Positions 43,153-51,770 of a stretch of 58,725 nucleotides of DNA are shown piece by piece. The notes under the pieces were generated by a model. It was not told the origin of the DNA and did no database searches. It was given only the letters and a program-made list of their open reading frames with translations. The first letter of the stretch is position 1; every line of letters begins with the position of its first letter. Both the position numbers and the translations under genes were made by a program. Source of the stretch: an uncultured Bacteroidales bacterium (GTDB lineage Bacteria; Bacteroidota; Bacteroidia; Bacteroidales; Paludibacteraceae); NCBI GenBank assembly GCA_944321745.1, contig CALUML010000003.1, positions 1-58,725 on the forward strand, read 5' to 3'.

Positions 43153-43163
43153 GGCTGTTTAAT

Positions 43164-43259
43164 TAACAATTAACAATTAACAATTAACAATTAACAATGG
43201 ACAATGAACAATGAGCGGAAGTTGTGCGTTGCCCGCTGTTCATTGTTCATTGTTCATTG
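43164..43259. repeat. Heptamer repeats TAACAAT/GAACAAT facing GTTCATT
   Basis: Five TAACAAT units (43164-43198) and two variants run to 43212 directly upstream of the HAD gene start. Inverted GTTCATT units (43238-43259) lie opposite, so the segment can fold. The inverted part codes for the last residues of the next gene. Confidence 0.85.
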
Positions 43260-43692
43260 TCCTCAATTCATTATCTGCCTTCATTTCGCTCGGCTTGCAG
43301 AACACGAGTGCCACGGCGGCGATGGCGGCGCAATATATCATGGAGCGCGAGCCGAGCAGGTAGAACAGCGCAATGCCGACGAGCAGGTCCGCCCCGATGG
43401 CCACTAACCTCCAGGCAGCCAGGGGCAGGTAGCGGGCGGCCTTGGCATCCTCGTCCAAATCCTCGCGGGCGGCCAGCTTCTTCACCTTCATGCTAAAGAG
43501 TTTGAGTGCCAAGGGTATGCTTGCCACCAGCAACACGATGTAGGCCGAGCTGAGCGCGATGCCCGCCGAGCCGTGCTCGTCCACCAAGGGCGGCTTGCCC
43601 GACAGATAAGCGTACCCTATCGCCGCCAACCCGATGGCCAGCACGTAAAAACCGTAATAAATCAGCGTGAGCTTGTTGATAACCTTTCTCAT
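43240..43692 (-). CDS. Four-helix membrane protein of unknown function
   Basis: 150 residues with four hydrophobic helices (about 8-28, 43-63, 92-110, 116-132) and a charged loop KVKKLAAREDLDEDAKAARY. No family recognised. The last residues (NELRTMNNEQ) come from the GTTCATT heptamer repeat, so the natural C-terminus is probably only loosely constrained. Start at ATG 43692; a heptamer tract lies 5 nt upstream. Confidence 0.65.
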   Translation of the reverse strand: MRKVINKLTLIYYGFYVLAIGLAAIGYAYLSGKPPLVDEHGSAGIALSSAYIVLLVASIPLALKLFSMKVKKLAAREDLDEDAKAARYLPLAAWRLVAIGADLLVGIALFYLLGSRSMIYCAAIAAVALVFCKPSEMKADNELRTMNNEQ

Positions 43693-43696
43693 AACA

Positions 43697-43734
43697 ATTT
43701 CAGATTTCAAATTTCAAATTTCAAATTTCAGATT
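43697..43734. repeat. Heptamer repeat ATTTCAA before a start codon
   Basis: Five units (ATTTCAG, three ATTTCAA, ATTTCAG) begin 5 nt upstream of ATG 43692. Confidence 0.88.
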
Positions 43735-43812
43735 GTTCCCGTAGATTGCGCGGATGGGCGCAGATAAAGGGGAGACTTCAAATCTCTTACTCCTTACTTC
43801 TTGCCTCTGTCC

Positions 43813-43857
43813 GTAGGGCGTTGCCCTACGCTGAAAGCCACAAGGCCGTTGGCCTTG
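43813..43857. repeat. 45-bp double-hairpin element, copy 6
   Basis: Both stems perfect. Spacer GCTGAAAGCCA. It is followed by CTTGCCT/CTTGCTC-type repeats up to the recR stop. Confidence 0.92.
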
Positions 43858-43914
43858 CACTTGCTCCTTACTTCTTGCCTACTTGCTACTTACCTCTTGC
43901 CTCTTGCTCCTTGC

Positions 43915-44535
43915 CTACTTGAACGTCCCGGTGAAGTCCACCCGGTTCAGGATGGAGCGGCCCAGCGTCACCTCGTCGGCATACTCCAGCTCGTCGCCGA
44001 TGGCCACCCCGCGGGCGATGGTGGTGATGCGCACGCCGAGCGGTGCCAGCTTGCGGTAGATGTAGAAGTTGGTCGTGTCGCCCTCCATGGTGGTGCTCAG
44101 GGCGAGGATGACCTCCTGGATGCCCTCGCGCGGCACACGCTCCACGAGGCTCTCTATCTCCAGGTCCTTCGGTCCCACGCCGTCCATGGGCGAGATGACC
44201 CCGCCCAGCACGTGGTAGAGGCCGTGGTATTGCTGCGTGTTCTCCACCGACATCACGTCCTTCACGTTTTCCACCACGCACACCGTGTGGTGGTCGCGCC
44301 CCGGGTTGGCGCACAGGTGGCACACCTCCGTGTCCGATATGTTGTGGCACACGCGGCAGTAGCGTATCTCCTTGCGCAGGCGGATGACCGCGTTGCCCAG
44401 CGACTCCACCTCTTCCTCCGTCCGCCGCAACAGGTGCAACGCCAGCCGCATGGCCGTCTTCCGCCCGATGCCGGGCAACTTGGCCAGCTCGTCCACGGCG
44501 TTTTCAAGCAATGTGGATGAAAATTGTTGACCCAT
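43915..44535 (-). CDS. recR: Recombination protein RecR
   Basis: 206 residues. Helix-hairpin-helix [20 protein letters not shown], four-Cys zinc finger [16 protein letters not shown], Toprim domain ([28 protein letters not shown]) and C-terminal [15 protein letters not shown] ... [17 protein letters not shown]. It acts with RecO/RecF to load RecA at gaps. ATG 44535 ([17 protein letters not shown]) matches the family length; the frame runs on upstream through repeat sequence. Confidence 0.96.
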   Translation of the reverse strand: MGQQFSSTLLENAVDELAKLPGIGRKTAMRLALHLLRRTEEEVESLGNAVIRLRKEIRYCRVCHNISDTEVCHLCANPGRDHHTVCVVENVKDVMSVENTQQYHGLYHVLGGVISPMDGVGPKDLEIESLVERVPREGIQEVILALSTTMEGDTTNFYIYRKLAPLGVRITTIARGVAIGDELEYADEVTLGRSILNRVDFTGTFK

Positions 44536-44552
44536 ATCGATATTCGTCCCCG

Positions 44553-44584
44553 CAAAGGTACGAAAATATGTACTTAGCCGCAAA
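44553..44584 (-). promoter_or_regulatory. recR promoter
   Basis: Minus strand TTTG (44581-44584), 20 nt, TACCTTTG (44553-44560), 18 nt before the recR start codon. Confidence 0.65.
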
Positions 44585-44604
44585 GAGCGTATATATATTA
44601 TATC

Positions 44605-44671
44605 TAACCGCAAAGAACGCAGAGAGTGGGACAATGCCTCTCCTTTGCGCTCTTCGCGCTCTTTGCGGTTA
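44605..44671. repeat. Inverted repeat TAACCGCAAAG, second copy
   Basis: Arms TAACCGCAAAG and CTTTGCGGTTA, with inner GCAGAGAG/CTC sequence. Related to 34100-34171. Confidence 0.6.
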
Positions 44672-44739
44672 AGAACCAAATTTCAGCGCGGGATTGAACG
44701 GATTGGCACGGAGAGGTGCTCGCCTCCTCACCCCTATCC

Positions 44740-44784
44740 GTAGGGCGATGCCCTACGCTGAACGCCACAAGGCCGTTGGCCTTG
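44740..44784. repeat. 45-bp double-hairpin element, copy 7
   Basis: First loop GAT as in copy 1; both stems perfect. It lies in the divergent gap between recR and the symporter gene (44536-44917). Confidence 0.92.
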
Positions 44785-44847
44785 ACTTTTCCTTTACCTT
44801 TGTCCCTCTACTTGCCACACCCCTGCGGCTGCACCGGGCAGAATGCT

Positions 44848-44855
44848 TACCTTTG
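44848..44855 (+). promoter_or_regulatory. Possible -7 box of the symporter gene
   Basis: TACCTTTG fits TAnnTTTG. A second match lies at 44795-44802. Neither has a TTG at the ideal distance. Confidence 0.4.
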
Positions 44856-44889
44856 CACCCTTGTAGGCGGGAGCGGTATCCCGGATTCC

Positions 44890-44910
44890 CGTAACTCGTA
44901 ACTCGTAACT
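44890..44910. repeat. Heptamer repeat CGTAACT before symporter start
   Basis: Three perfect 7-nt units end 7 nt before ATG 44918, where a ribosome site would be. Confidence 0.85.
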
Positions 44911-44917
44911 AAAAAGC

Positions 44918-46384
44918 ATGTCCGCATATTCCATCTTGCTCATCATCGGGGTTTACTTCTCCGTCCTGCTGCTCATATCGCTTGTGGCGGGGCGGGGCGG
45001 CACGGACAACGAGGCTTTCTTCCTCGGCAACCGGCGGTCGCCCTGGTGGGTGGTGGCCATCGGCATGGTGGGGTCGTCGCTGTCGGGGGTGAGCTTCGTG
45101 TCGGTGCCGGGCATGGTGCGCGACATCGGCTTCACGTACATGCAGACGGTGGCGGGCTTTTTCTTCGGTTACCTGGTCATTGCCGGGGTGCTGCTGCCGC
45201 TGTATTACCGCCGGGGCTTCACGTCCATCTACACGTATCTGGAGGAACGGTTCGGGCGGCGGTCGTACAAGACGGGGGCGGCGTGCTTCCTCGTGGGCAA
45301 GACCATCGGGGCGGCGGCACGGCTGTACGTGGTGGCCCTGATGTTGCAGACGCTCGTGTTCGACAGCCTGGGAGTGCCCTTCGTGGCGAACGTGTGCGGC
45401 ATCATCGGGCTGATATGGCTCTACACGTTCCGCAGCGGCATCAAGGCGATTGTGTGGACGGACACCTTGCAGACCGTCGTCATGCTGGCCGCGCTGGTGC
45501 TGCTCATGGTGGAGGCGGCGCGGCGCATCGACCTGGGCGCGGGCGAACTGGCCTCGACCTTGGCGCACAGCGACATGACCCGCCTCTTCGTGCTGGACGA
45601 CTGGCACAGCAAGCAGAACTTCTTCAAGCAGTTCTTCAGCGGCATCTTCATTGCCATCGTGATGACGGGGCTGGACCAGGACATGATGCAGAAGAACCTG
45701 ACCTGCCGCAGCCTGCCCGAGGCGCAGAAGAACATGCGTTGGTATGGCGCGTCGTTCATGCCGGTCAACTTCCTGTTCCTCACGCTGGGGGCCATGCTGC
45801 TGGTGCTGGCCGGGCAGGAAGGCATCGCGCTTCCCGCGCAGTCGGACGAGATACTGCCCTTGTTCGCCTCCCGATACTTGGGCAAGACGGCCTTGGTGCT
45901 CTTCGTCGTGGGCATCGTGGCGGCGGCCTTTTCGAGTGCCGACTCGGCCTTGGCGGCGTTGACCACCTCGCTGGCGGTGGACATACTGGGCATCGGGCGG
46001 CAACAGCCCCGGCAGGCCAAACGCACGCGGATAGCCGTCCACGTGGGCATCTCGGCGGCGTTCGTGGGGATTATCCTGCTGTTCCGGGCGGTGAACAACA
46101 CGAGCGTGATCGATGCCATTTATACCTTGGTGAGCTACACCTACGGGCCGTTGCTGGGCCTGTTCGCCTTCGGGCTGTTCACCAAGCGGCCTACGTGCGA
46201 CCGGGCGGTGCCCTTCATCGCCGTGGCAGCCCCGGTGCTGTGCGGCCTGCTGGACTGGGCCAGCCGCCACTGGTGGGGATATGCCTTCGGCTACGAGCTG
46301 CTCATGCTTAACGGCCTGCTGACGTTCGCGGGGCTGTGGGCGGCGAAGAGAATTGAAAATGGAAAGATGAAAATGGAAAGTTGA
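44918..46384 (+). CDS. Sodium:solute symporter family protein
   Basis: 488 residues and about 13 membrane helices with the SSS-family pattern: FFLGNRRSPWWVVAIGMVGSSLSGVSFVSVPG in the first helices, GKTIGAAARLYVV, FRSGIKAIVWTDTLQ, GLDQDMMQKNL and AAFSSADSALAALTTSLAVDI (helix 8 Ser residues that usually bind sodium). It imports an unidentified solute with sodium at the inner membrane. The final residues ENGKMKMES come from a GAAAATGGAAAG repeat rather than conserved protein. It converges on rodA. Confidence 0.92.
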   Translation: MSAYSILLIIGVYFSVLLLISLVAGRGGTDNEAFFLGNRRSPWWVVAIGMVGSSLSGVSFVSVPGMVRDIGFTYMQTVAGFFFGYLVIAGVLLPLYYRRGFTSIYTYLEERFGRRSYKTGAACFLVGKTIGAAARLYVVALMLQTLVFDSLGVPFVANVCGIIGLIWLYTFRSGIKAIVWTDTLQTVVMLAALVLLMVEAARRIDLGAGELASTLAHSDMTRLFVLDDWHSKQNFFKQFFSGIFIAIVMTGLDQDMMQKNLTCRSLPEAQKNMRWYGASFMPVNFLFLTLGAMLLVLAGQEGIALPAQSDEILPLFASRYLGKTALVLFVVGIVAAAFSSADSALAALTTSLAVDILGIGRQQPRQAKRTRIAVHVGISAAFVGIILLFRAVNNTSVIDAIYTLVSYTYGPLLGLFAFGLFTKRPTCDRAVPFIAVAAPVLCGLLDWASRHWWGYAFGYELLMLNGLLTFAGLWAAKRIENGKMKMES

Positions 46385-46469
46385 AAACGACAGCTTTGCT
46401 ACCTGCATAGCAACGCGTTACGTGTATCCAGCATGATGCCTTGTCCCTCTCTATGAAGTCCCCTTAGGC

Positions 46470-46620
46470 CTCACTATAGTGAGACCACGCACTTCACTAT
46501 AGTGGGATGCCTTGCCTCACTATAGTGAGATGTCTTGCCTCACTATAGTGAGATGCTTACCCTCACTATAGCGAGATGCTTACCCTCACTATAGTGAGAT
46601 GCCTTGCCTCTCCATAGCAA
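46470..46620. repeat. Palindrome array, 23-nt period (CTCACTATAGTGAG)
   Basis: The 14-bp perfect palindrome starts at 46470, 46516, 46539 and 46585, with one-to-three-base variants at 46493 and 46562 and a decayed unit at 46608. Spacing is exactly 23 nt throughout, with a 9-nt linker of ATGCCTTGC type. The array lies between the convergent symporter and rodA genes (gap 46385-46763), which otherwise holds only a short AT palindrome (TTCTATAGAA) and a GGAAAATGG remnant. Confidence 0.93.
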
Positions 46621-46763
46621 GGGGCAGGGCATCACGCGGGAGACCCGTAACCTATTATTCTATAGAATAAAAACCTGACTCAGGGGAAGGCAACACGGCG
46701 TGTTGGGAGGGCATGGGCCGCCGTTTCAACTTTCCATTTTCCATTCTCCATTATCAACCGTCC

Positions 46764-48242
46764 TCACCGCATCCGTTCGCCCCGCGAGGCATCGAGGCGC
46801 AGCAAGATGAAGAGCATGACGGTGAACGCCCACAGCGACGAGCCGCCGTAACTGAAGAAGGGCAACGGGATGCCGATGACGGGCAACAGGCCGATGACCA
46901 TGCCGATGTTGACCGTGAGGTGGAAGAAGAGGATGGATACCACCGCATAGCCGTAGATGCGGTTGAAGGTGTCGCGCTGCCGCTCGGCGATGTGGATGAG
47001 CCGCAGCAGGAAGACGGTATAGAGGCACAGCAGGCCCGCCGCTCCCACGAAGCCGAACTCCTCGCCCACGGTGCAGAAGATGAAGTCGGTGTCCTGCTCG
47101 GGCACGTACTTCAGCTTCGTCTGCGTGCCGTTGAGGAAGCCCTTGCCCGTGAGCCCGCCCGAGCCGATGGCTATCTTGGACTGCGCCACGTTGTAGCCCG
47201 CCCCGCTGGGGTCGTCCTCCATGTTGAGCGCCACCTTGATGCGCACCTGCTGGTGGGGCTTCAGCACGGAGTCGAACAGGTAATCGGCCGCGAAGCAGAA
47301 CAGCACCGCCCCCACCATGAGCACGGCCATGACCTGCACGCCGCGCAACCGCCTGGCATAACCCACCACGCCCCAGTACAGGCAGGAGGCCACCGCCACG
47401 CCCAGCAGCACGTGCGTGTAGCTCACGGTGGTCCACAAGTTGGCCACGAAGGCCAGCAGCCCCACCCCCGCCACGCCGCCGAGGTAGAGGAGCGTCTCGC
47501 GCCGCACCCGCCGCACGAAGGCCACGTACGTCAGCCCCGCCAGCAGGATGAACGCCAAGGCGACGAGCATCCCCAGGTCGCCCGCCCCGCCCTGCACCGG
47601 CACGTCGCCGAAGCGCACGATGATGACGAAGAGCACCACGGCCGCCACCCCCGCCAGCAGCACCACGCCGCTCATGCCCTCGCGGTAGAACACCAGCAGG
47701 AAGGCGGCGAACACGAGGGCCGACCCCGTCTCCTGCTGCAAGATGATGAGGCAGCACGGCACCAGCACCAACGCCGCCGCCTGCACCCACCCGCGCCCCG
47801 CAAAGGCGTTGCGGTGCACCGACAGGTAGCGCGCCACGGCCAGGGCGGTGGCTATCTTGGCCAGCTCGGCAGGCTGGAAGCTGACCGGGCCGAGCACAAT
47901 CCACGAGCGCGAGCCCTTGATGTCGGGCACGAAGGGCAGGTTCACCAGCCCTCCCACGATGGTGAGCAGCAGCAGCAGCATCGCCCCGATGTAGATGAAG
48001 TTGGTCACCAGGCTGTCATATACCTTGTAATCTATCAGCAGCACCAGCCCGGCCAGCATGAACGCGGTGAGCATCCACACGAACTGCTTGCCCGCACGGT
48101 TGTCGAAGCTGAAGATGGACGACTGGTCGAAGTCGTAGCTCGCCCCGTAGATGCTCAGCCAGCCGCACACCACCAGGGCCAGGTACATGAGCACCGTGGG
48201 CCAGTCTATCCCCTTGCGTATGTCAGTTTCCCTTGATAACAT
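46764..48242 (-). CDS. rodA: Peptidoglycan glycosyltransferase RodA
   Basis: 492 residues, a multi-helix SEDS protein: KGSRSWIVLGPVSFQPAELAKIATALAVARYL, QQETGSALVFAAFLLVFYREG and the C-terminal GLLPVIGIPLPFFSYGGSSL. It polymerises glycan strands during elongation with the transpeptidase encoded just upstream. The region between about 210 and 330 is longer than in E. coli RodA, as often seen in Bacteroidales. Its first 20 nt overlap the end of mrdA, so translation is probably coupled. Confidence 0.96.
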   Translation of the reverse strand: MLSRETDIRKGIDWPTVLMYLALVVCGWLSIYGASYDFDQSSIFSFDNRAGKQFVWMLTAFMLAGLVLLIDYKVYDSLVTNFIYIGAMLLLLLTIVGGLVNLPFVPDIKGSRSWIVLGPVSFQPAELAKIATALAVARYLSVHRNAFAGRGWVQAAALVLVPCCLIILQQETGSALVFAAFLLVFYREGMSGVVLLAGVAAVVLFVIIVRFGDVPVQGGAGDLGMLVALAFILLAGLTYVAFVRRVRRETLLYLGGVAGVGLLAFVANLWTTVSYTHVLLGVAVASCLYWGVVGYARRLRGVQVMAVLMVGAVLFCFAADYLFDSVLKPHQQVRIKVALNMEDDPSGAGYNVAQSKIAIGSGGLTGKGFLNGTQTKLKYVPEQDTDFIFCTVGEEFGFVGAAGLLCLYTVFLLRLIHIAERQRDTFNRIYGYAVVSILFFHLTVNIGMVIGLLPVIGIPLPFFSYGGSSLWAFTVMLFILLRLDASRGERMR

Positions 48243-50064
48243 CCGGATTGGTAATGGTATTTGTCACATAGTCGAGCAGCCACGTGCGCCTGATGGTGTC
48301 CTGCACGTAATACTCCGTCATCAGCGTGGCCACGGGCATGGCGTAGGTGGCTCCGAAGCCCGCGTTCTCCACCACCACGGCGATGGCTATCTGCGGGTCG
48401 TCGAGCGGGGCGAAGCCCATGAACAGCGCGTGGTCCTTGCCGTGGGGGTTCTGCACGGTACCCGTCTTGCCGCCCATCTCCAGCCCGGGCACGCGGTAGT
48501 AGCGGCCCGTCACGGTATTTTCCAGCACCCGCTTCATGCCCTCCTTCACCACGGGGAAGTGCTTCGGGTCCACGTCCACCCGGTGGGTGCGCAGGGCAAG
48601 CGAGTCGGCACGGCGCAGGTGGGGCGTCACGTAGTAGCCCTCGTTGGCGATGGTGGCGGCCACGTTGGCTATCTGCAAGGGGGTGACCAGCAACTCGCCC
48701 TGCCCGATGGAGAGCGAGCGCACGGTCATGGCCTTCCAACTGTGGGGGCCGTACGTCTTGTCGTAGCGGTCGCGCGAAGGCACGTAGCCGGCCAGCTGCT
48801 CGTAAATGTCCGTGCCGGGCAGGCGGCTGCCCAGCCCGAAGCTGCGCACCTTACCCTCCCAGGTGTCGTAGCGTCGCTTGAAGGGTTCGTTGTCCTCGCC
48901 GTAGCCGTCCAGCTCCAGCGTGTTGCGGTAGGCTTGCCAGAAGTAGGGGTTGCAGCTTTGCTCAATGGCGTCGCACAGGTCGGCGGGACTGTCGTGGGTG
49001 TGGGTACACTTGATGGGGTAGGACAGTTGCCCCTGGCAGGAGAAGAGGGTGGACGGGGTGATGCCGCCCATGTCGAGGCAAGTCAGGGCCTGGATGATTT
49101 TGAAGGTAGAACCGGGCGAATACTGCGCCTGCGTGGCACGGTTGAGCAGGGGCTTCAGCGTGTCGGCCACCAGCGCGGCATAATTCTTCGAGCGTTCGCG
49201 CCCCACCAGCAGCCCGGGGTCGAAGGCGGGGTTGGACACCATGGCCAGTATCTCGCCCGTGGCAGGCTCTATGGCCACGATGCTGCCCACCTTGCCCGTG
49301 AGCAGCCGCTCGCCCAATTGCTGCAGTTCCATGTCGAGCGACAGGGTGATGTCCTGCCCGGCGCGGGGGGCGATGTCCTCCCGCCCGTCCTCGTAGCGGC
49401 CTTGGATGCGTCCTCGGGCATCACGCAACAATATCTCCACGCCATTCTCGCCCCGTAGTTCCTTCTCGTACACGTACTCGATGCCGTCGCGCCCGGCATA
49501 GTCGCCCTGGCGGTAATAGTCATCCTCCTCCAACTGCCGGGGCGACACTTCGCCGATGCTGCCCAGCACGTGCGCCGCGCTGGGATAGGCATATTCGCGC
49601 AAGGTGCGGTTCTGCAGGTAGAAGCCGGGAAACTTGTAGCCCAGCTGCTGGAAAGCGGCCACATCCTCCATCTCCAGCTGCGACATGAAAGTCTGCGGCG
49701 TGTAGGGGGAGTAGCCCCGGTTCTTGCGGCGGTTCTTGATGTCGGCCATGCGCCCGTCGAAATACGCCCGGTCGATGCCCAGCGTGCGGCACAGCTCCAG
49801 CGTGTCGAGTTGCTGTACCTCACGCATGATGACGTTGATGTCGTAAGCAGGCTTGTTGTACACCAGCAGCCGCCCGTCGCGGTCGTATATCAGCCCGCGC
49901 GGGGCATAGAGCGTGCGGTGCAGCAGGGCGTTGCTCTCCGCCCCCTCCTTGTATTTGGTCTCGACTACCTGGAGGGAGAAAAGGCGCACGATGTACACCA
50001 GCACGACCCCCACGATGATGGCCGATACCACGTATTTCCGGTTCTGGTAGGGATTATTGAGCAT
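48223..50064 (-). CDS. mrdA: Penicillin-binding protein 2
   Basis: 613 residues. One membrane helix (about 12-32), PBP dimerisation/pedestal domain (RGLIYDRDGRLLVYNKPAYDINVI) and a transpeptidase domain with active-site SPGSTFK, SCN (EQSCNPYFW) and KTG (GGKTGTVQNPHGKDHALF). It crosslinks wall strands made by RodA in the elongation complex. It starts 6 nt after mreD. Confidence 0.97.
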   Translation of the reverse strand: MLNNPYQNRKYVVSAIIVGVVLVYIVRLFSLQVVETKYKEGAESNALLHRTLYAPRGLIYDRDGRLLVYNKPAYDINVIMREVQQLDTLELCRTLGIDRAYFDGRMADIKNRRKNRGYSPYTPQTFMSQLEMEDVAAFQQLGYKFPGFYLQNRTLREYAYPSAAHVLGSIGEVSPRQLEEDDYYRQGDYAGRDGIEYVYEKELRGENGVEILLRDARGRIQGRYEDGREDIAPRAGQDITLSLDMELQQLGERLLTGKVGSIVAIEPATGEILAMVSNPAFDPGLLVGRERSKNYAALVADTLKPLLNRATQAQYSPGSTFKIIQALTCLDMGGITPSTLFSCQGQLSYPIKCTHTHDSPADLCDAIEQSCNPYFWQAYRNTLELDGYGEDNEPFKRRYDTWEGKVRSFGLGSRLPGTDIYEQLAGYVPSRDRYDKTYGPHSWKAMTVRSLSIGQGELLVTPLQIANVAATIANEGYYVTPHLRRADSLALRTHRVDVDPKHFPVVKEGMKRVLENTVTGRYYRVPGLEMGGKTGTVQNPHGKDHALFMGFAPLDDPQIAIAVVVENAGFGATYAMPVATLMTEYYVQDTIRRTWLLDYVTNTITNPDVIKGN

Positions 50065-50070
50065 GGGCGG

Positions 50071-50571
50071 TCAGCGTCGTTTAATCAGTTGCAAGCCCAG
50101 CACGATGACCAGCGTGACGGCCGCAGCCAGGCAGGCATGCCACAGGGTGTCGAAGAAATGCGCCAAGGTGAACGCTTCCAGGAAATAAATGGCCAGGTGG
50201 TGCACCACCACCAACACGGAGGCGTATTTCACATAATTGCCCATGCCCAGCGTAGCCATCGAGGGGGTGAAGTCGTTGTTGTCGTCGCCCGCGCCGAGCA
50301 GCTTGACGAGCGGGTCGCGCAGGAAGCCCGCCAGCACGCAGGCAAAGGCGTGCAACCCCAGCGTGTCGGCAAAGGCATCTACCGCCATGCCCAACCCGAA
50401 CGACAGCACCAACGTGAGCCAGCGCGGCGTGCGCACCGGCAGCGACAGGATGAACAGCACGTAAACGTAGGGATTGACAAACCCCAGGAACTGCACGTGG
50501 TTGAGCACCAGTACCTGCACCAGCACCAGCACCACAAAGCGGATGATATTCTGTATGACCGTCTGCAACAT
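50071..50571 (-). CDS. mreD: Rod shape-determining protein MreD
   Basis: 166 residues, about five membrane helices (LVLVQVLVLNHVQFLGFVNPYVYVLFILSLP, LTLVLSFGLGMAVDAFADTLGLHAFACVLAGFLRDPLVKLL). It links MreC to the RodA/PBP2 pair in the membrane. The frame is open to 50637, but the added residues come from GAGGTAA heptamer repeats (50597-50617). ATG 50571 (MLQTVIQNII) matches the family. Confidence 0.93.
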   Translation of the reverse strand: MLQTVIQNIIRFVVLVLVQVLVLNHVQFLGFVNPYVYVLFILSLPVRTPRWLTLVLSFGLGMAVDAFADTLGLHAFACVLAGFLRDPLVKLLGAGDDNNDFTPSMATLGMGNYVKYASVLVVVHHLAIYFLEAFTLAHFFDTLWHACLAAAVTLVIVLGLQLIKRR

Positions 50572-50702
50572 GAACAGGGTGAGAAGTAAGGAGTGAGAGG
50601 TAAGAGGCAAGAGGTAAGGGAACACCATCCTCCGCATCTATTCCTTTATCGCATTTCTCTCTTTATCCTATTTATAATAACATATAATATACCGATGGAA
50701 TT

Positions 50703-50730
50703 GTAGAGACAAGGCATGCCTTGTCTCTAC
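50703..50730. repeat. 28-bp perfect palindrome
   Basis: GTAGAGACAAGGCA and its exact complement, without a loop. It lies between the mreC stop and the mreD start. A shorter relative (GTAGAGACGCGGCGTGTCTA) is at 51728-51747. Confidence 0.85.
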
Positions 50731-50816
50731 CCACGTCACGTCTATATGGATGTTCCTATCCGTGATTATCCGTACAATCCGTACAATCCGTGTTCTTTCC
50801 TATTTTGGCACACCTC

Positions 50817-51656
50817 CTACATGGGCAGGGAGGATTCCAACGCCTCCTGCTCGTCCCGGTTTTTATAATCAATGACCTGCACATTGGAGATGCGGCGGAA
50901 ATCGGTGGCCAACCGCACCTGAATGTGATAGAAAGCATCGCCCTCGTCGCACGTAAAATTCTCGATGACCCCTACCGGGATGCCTTCGGGGAAGGTGGTG
51001 GTCAGCCCGCTGGTCACGATGGTGTCGCCGATGTACAAGTCCACGTGGCGCGGGATGTCGGTCAGCTGGGCATAGCGGTAATCCAGCCCGTCCCACCCCA
51101 AGGGGCCGAAATAGTTGTTGCGTTTGATTTTGCAGTTCACCTGTATCAAAGGGTTGAGCAGGGAAATGACCGTGGCGAAGCGGTCGGACGTGGTCTGCAC
51201 GATGCCCACCACGCCCTCGGGACCCACCACGCCCATGTCGGGACGCAGGCCGTCCGAAGCCCCCCGGTTGAGCGTGATGTAGTTGCGCACCCGGTTGGTC
51301 GTGTTGTGGATGATGCGTGCGGGGATGTATGCCACCTCCTGCTCCGGCTGCACGAAGCGGGTGGTGTCCGGCAGTCCGGCCCGTACCAACGCCAGCTCGT
51401 TCTCCAACACGGCGATGCGCTCCTTGAGCCGGGCGTTCTCCCCGGACAGTCCCTCGTTGTTCGAACGCAGCTTGAAAAAGTCCGTCACACGCCCGCTCAC
51501 GCTGTACAGACCCGCAATGAGCGCATTGCTCGACGAGAAGAACACGCTGCCCGCATACCGCCCGTTGCCCACAAACAAAGCGAATGAGGCTATTTCCAAC
51601 AACAGAAACAGCCCCACGATGCTATACCGGGCAAGGAAAAGGAATAACTTGTGCAT
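50817..51656 (-). CDS. mreC: Rod shape-determining protein MreC
   Basis: 279 residues. One membrane helix (about 10-30), a coiled coil (about 65-98, NEGLSGENARLKERIAVLENELALV) and the double beta-barrel domain (ARIIHNTTNRVRNYITLNRGASDGLRPDMGVV, GVVGIVQTTSDRFATVISLLNP, GDTIVTSGLTTTFPEGIPVGVI). It is the periplasmic scaffold of the elongation complex. ATG 51656 (MHKLFLF) is chosen; the open frame to 51683 adds nine residues with no homology value. Confidence 0.95.
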   Translation of the reverse strand: MHKLFLFLARYSIVGLFLLLEIASFALFVGNGRYAGSVFFSSSNALIAGLYSVSGRVTDFFKLRSNNEGLSGENARLKERIAVLENELALVRAGLPDTTRFVQPEQEVAYIPARIIHNTTNRVRNYITLNRGASDGLRPDMGVVGPEGVVGIVQTTSDRFATVISLLNPLIQVNCKIKRNNYFGPLGWDGLDYRYAQLTDIPRHVDLYIGDTIVTSGLTTTFPEGIPVGVIENFTCDEGDAFYHIQVRLATDFRRISNVQVIDYKNRDEQEALESSLPM

Positions 51657-51770
51657 AAACCTCCGACCCCAAAACACCCCCAACCCCCTAAAGGGGGCTT
51701 TCGGAAAATACCATTAAAAGCATACTTGTAGAGACGCGGCGTGTCTATCCCCCCCTTCAGGGGCAGGGGG

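Noticed and set aside
50572-50637. 22-residue extension of MreD
   Set aside because: Encoded by GAGGTAA-type repeats and outside the conserved family start.
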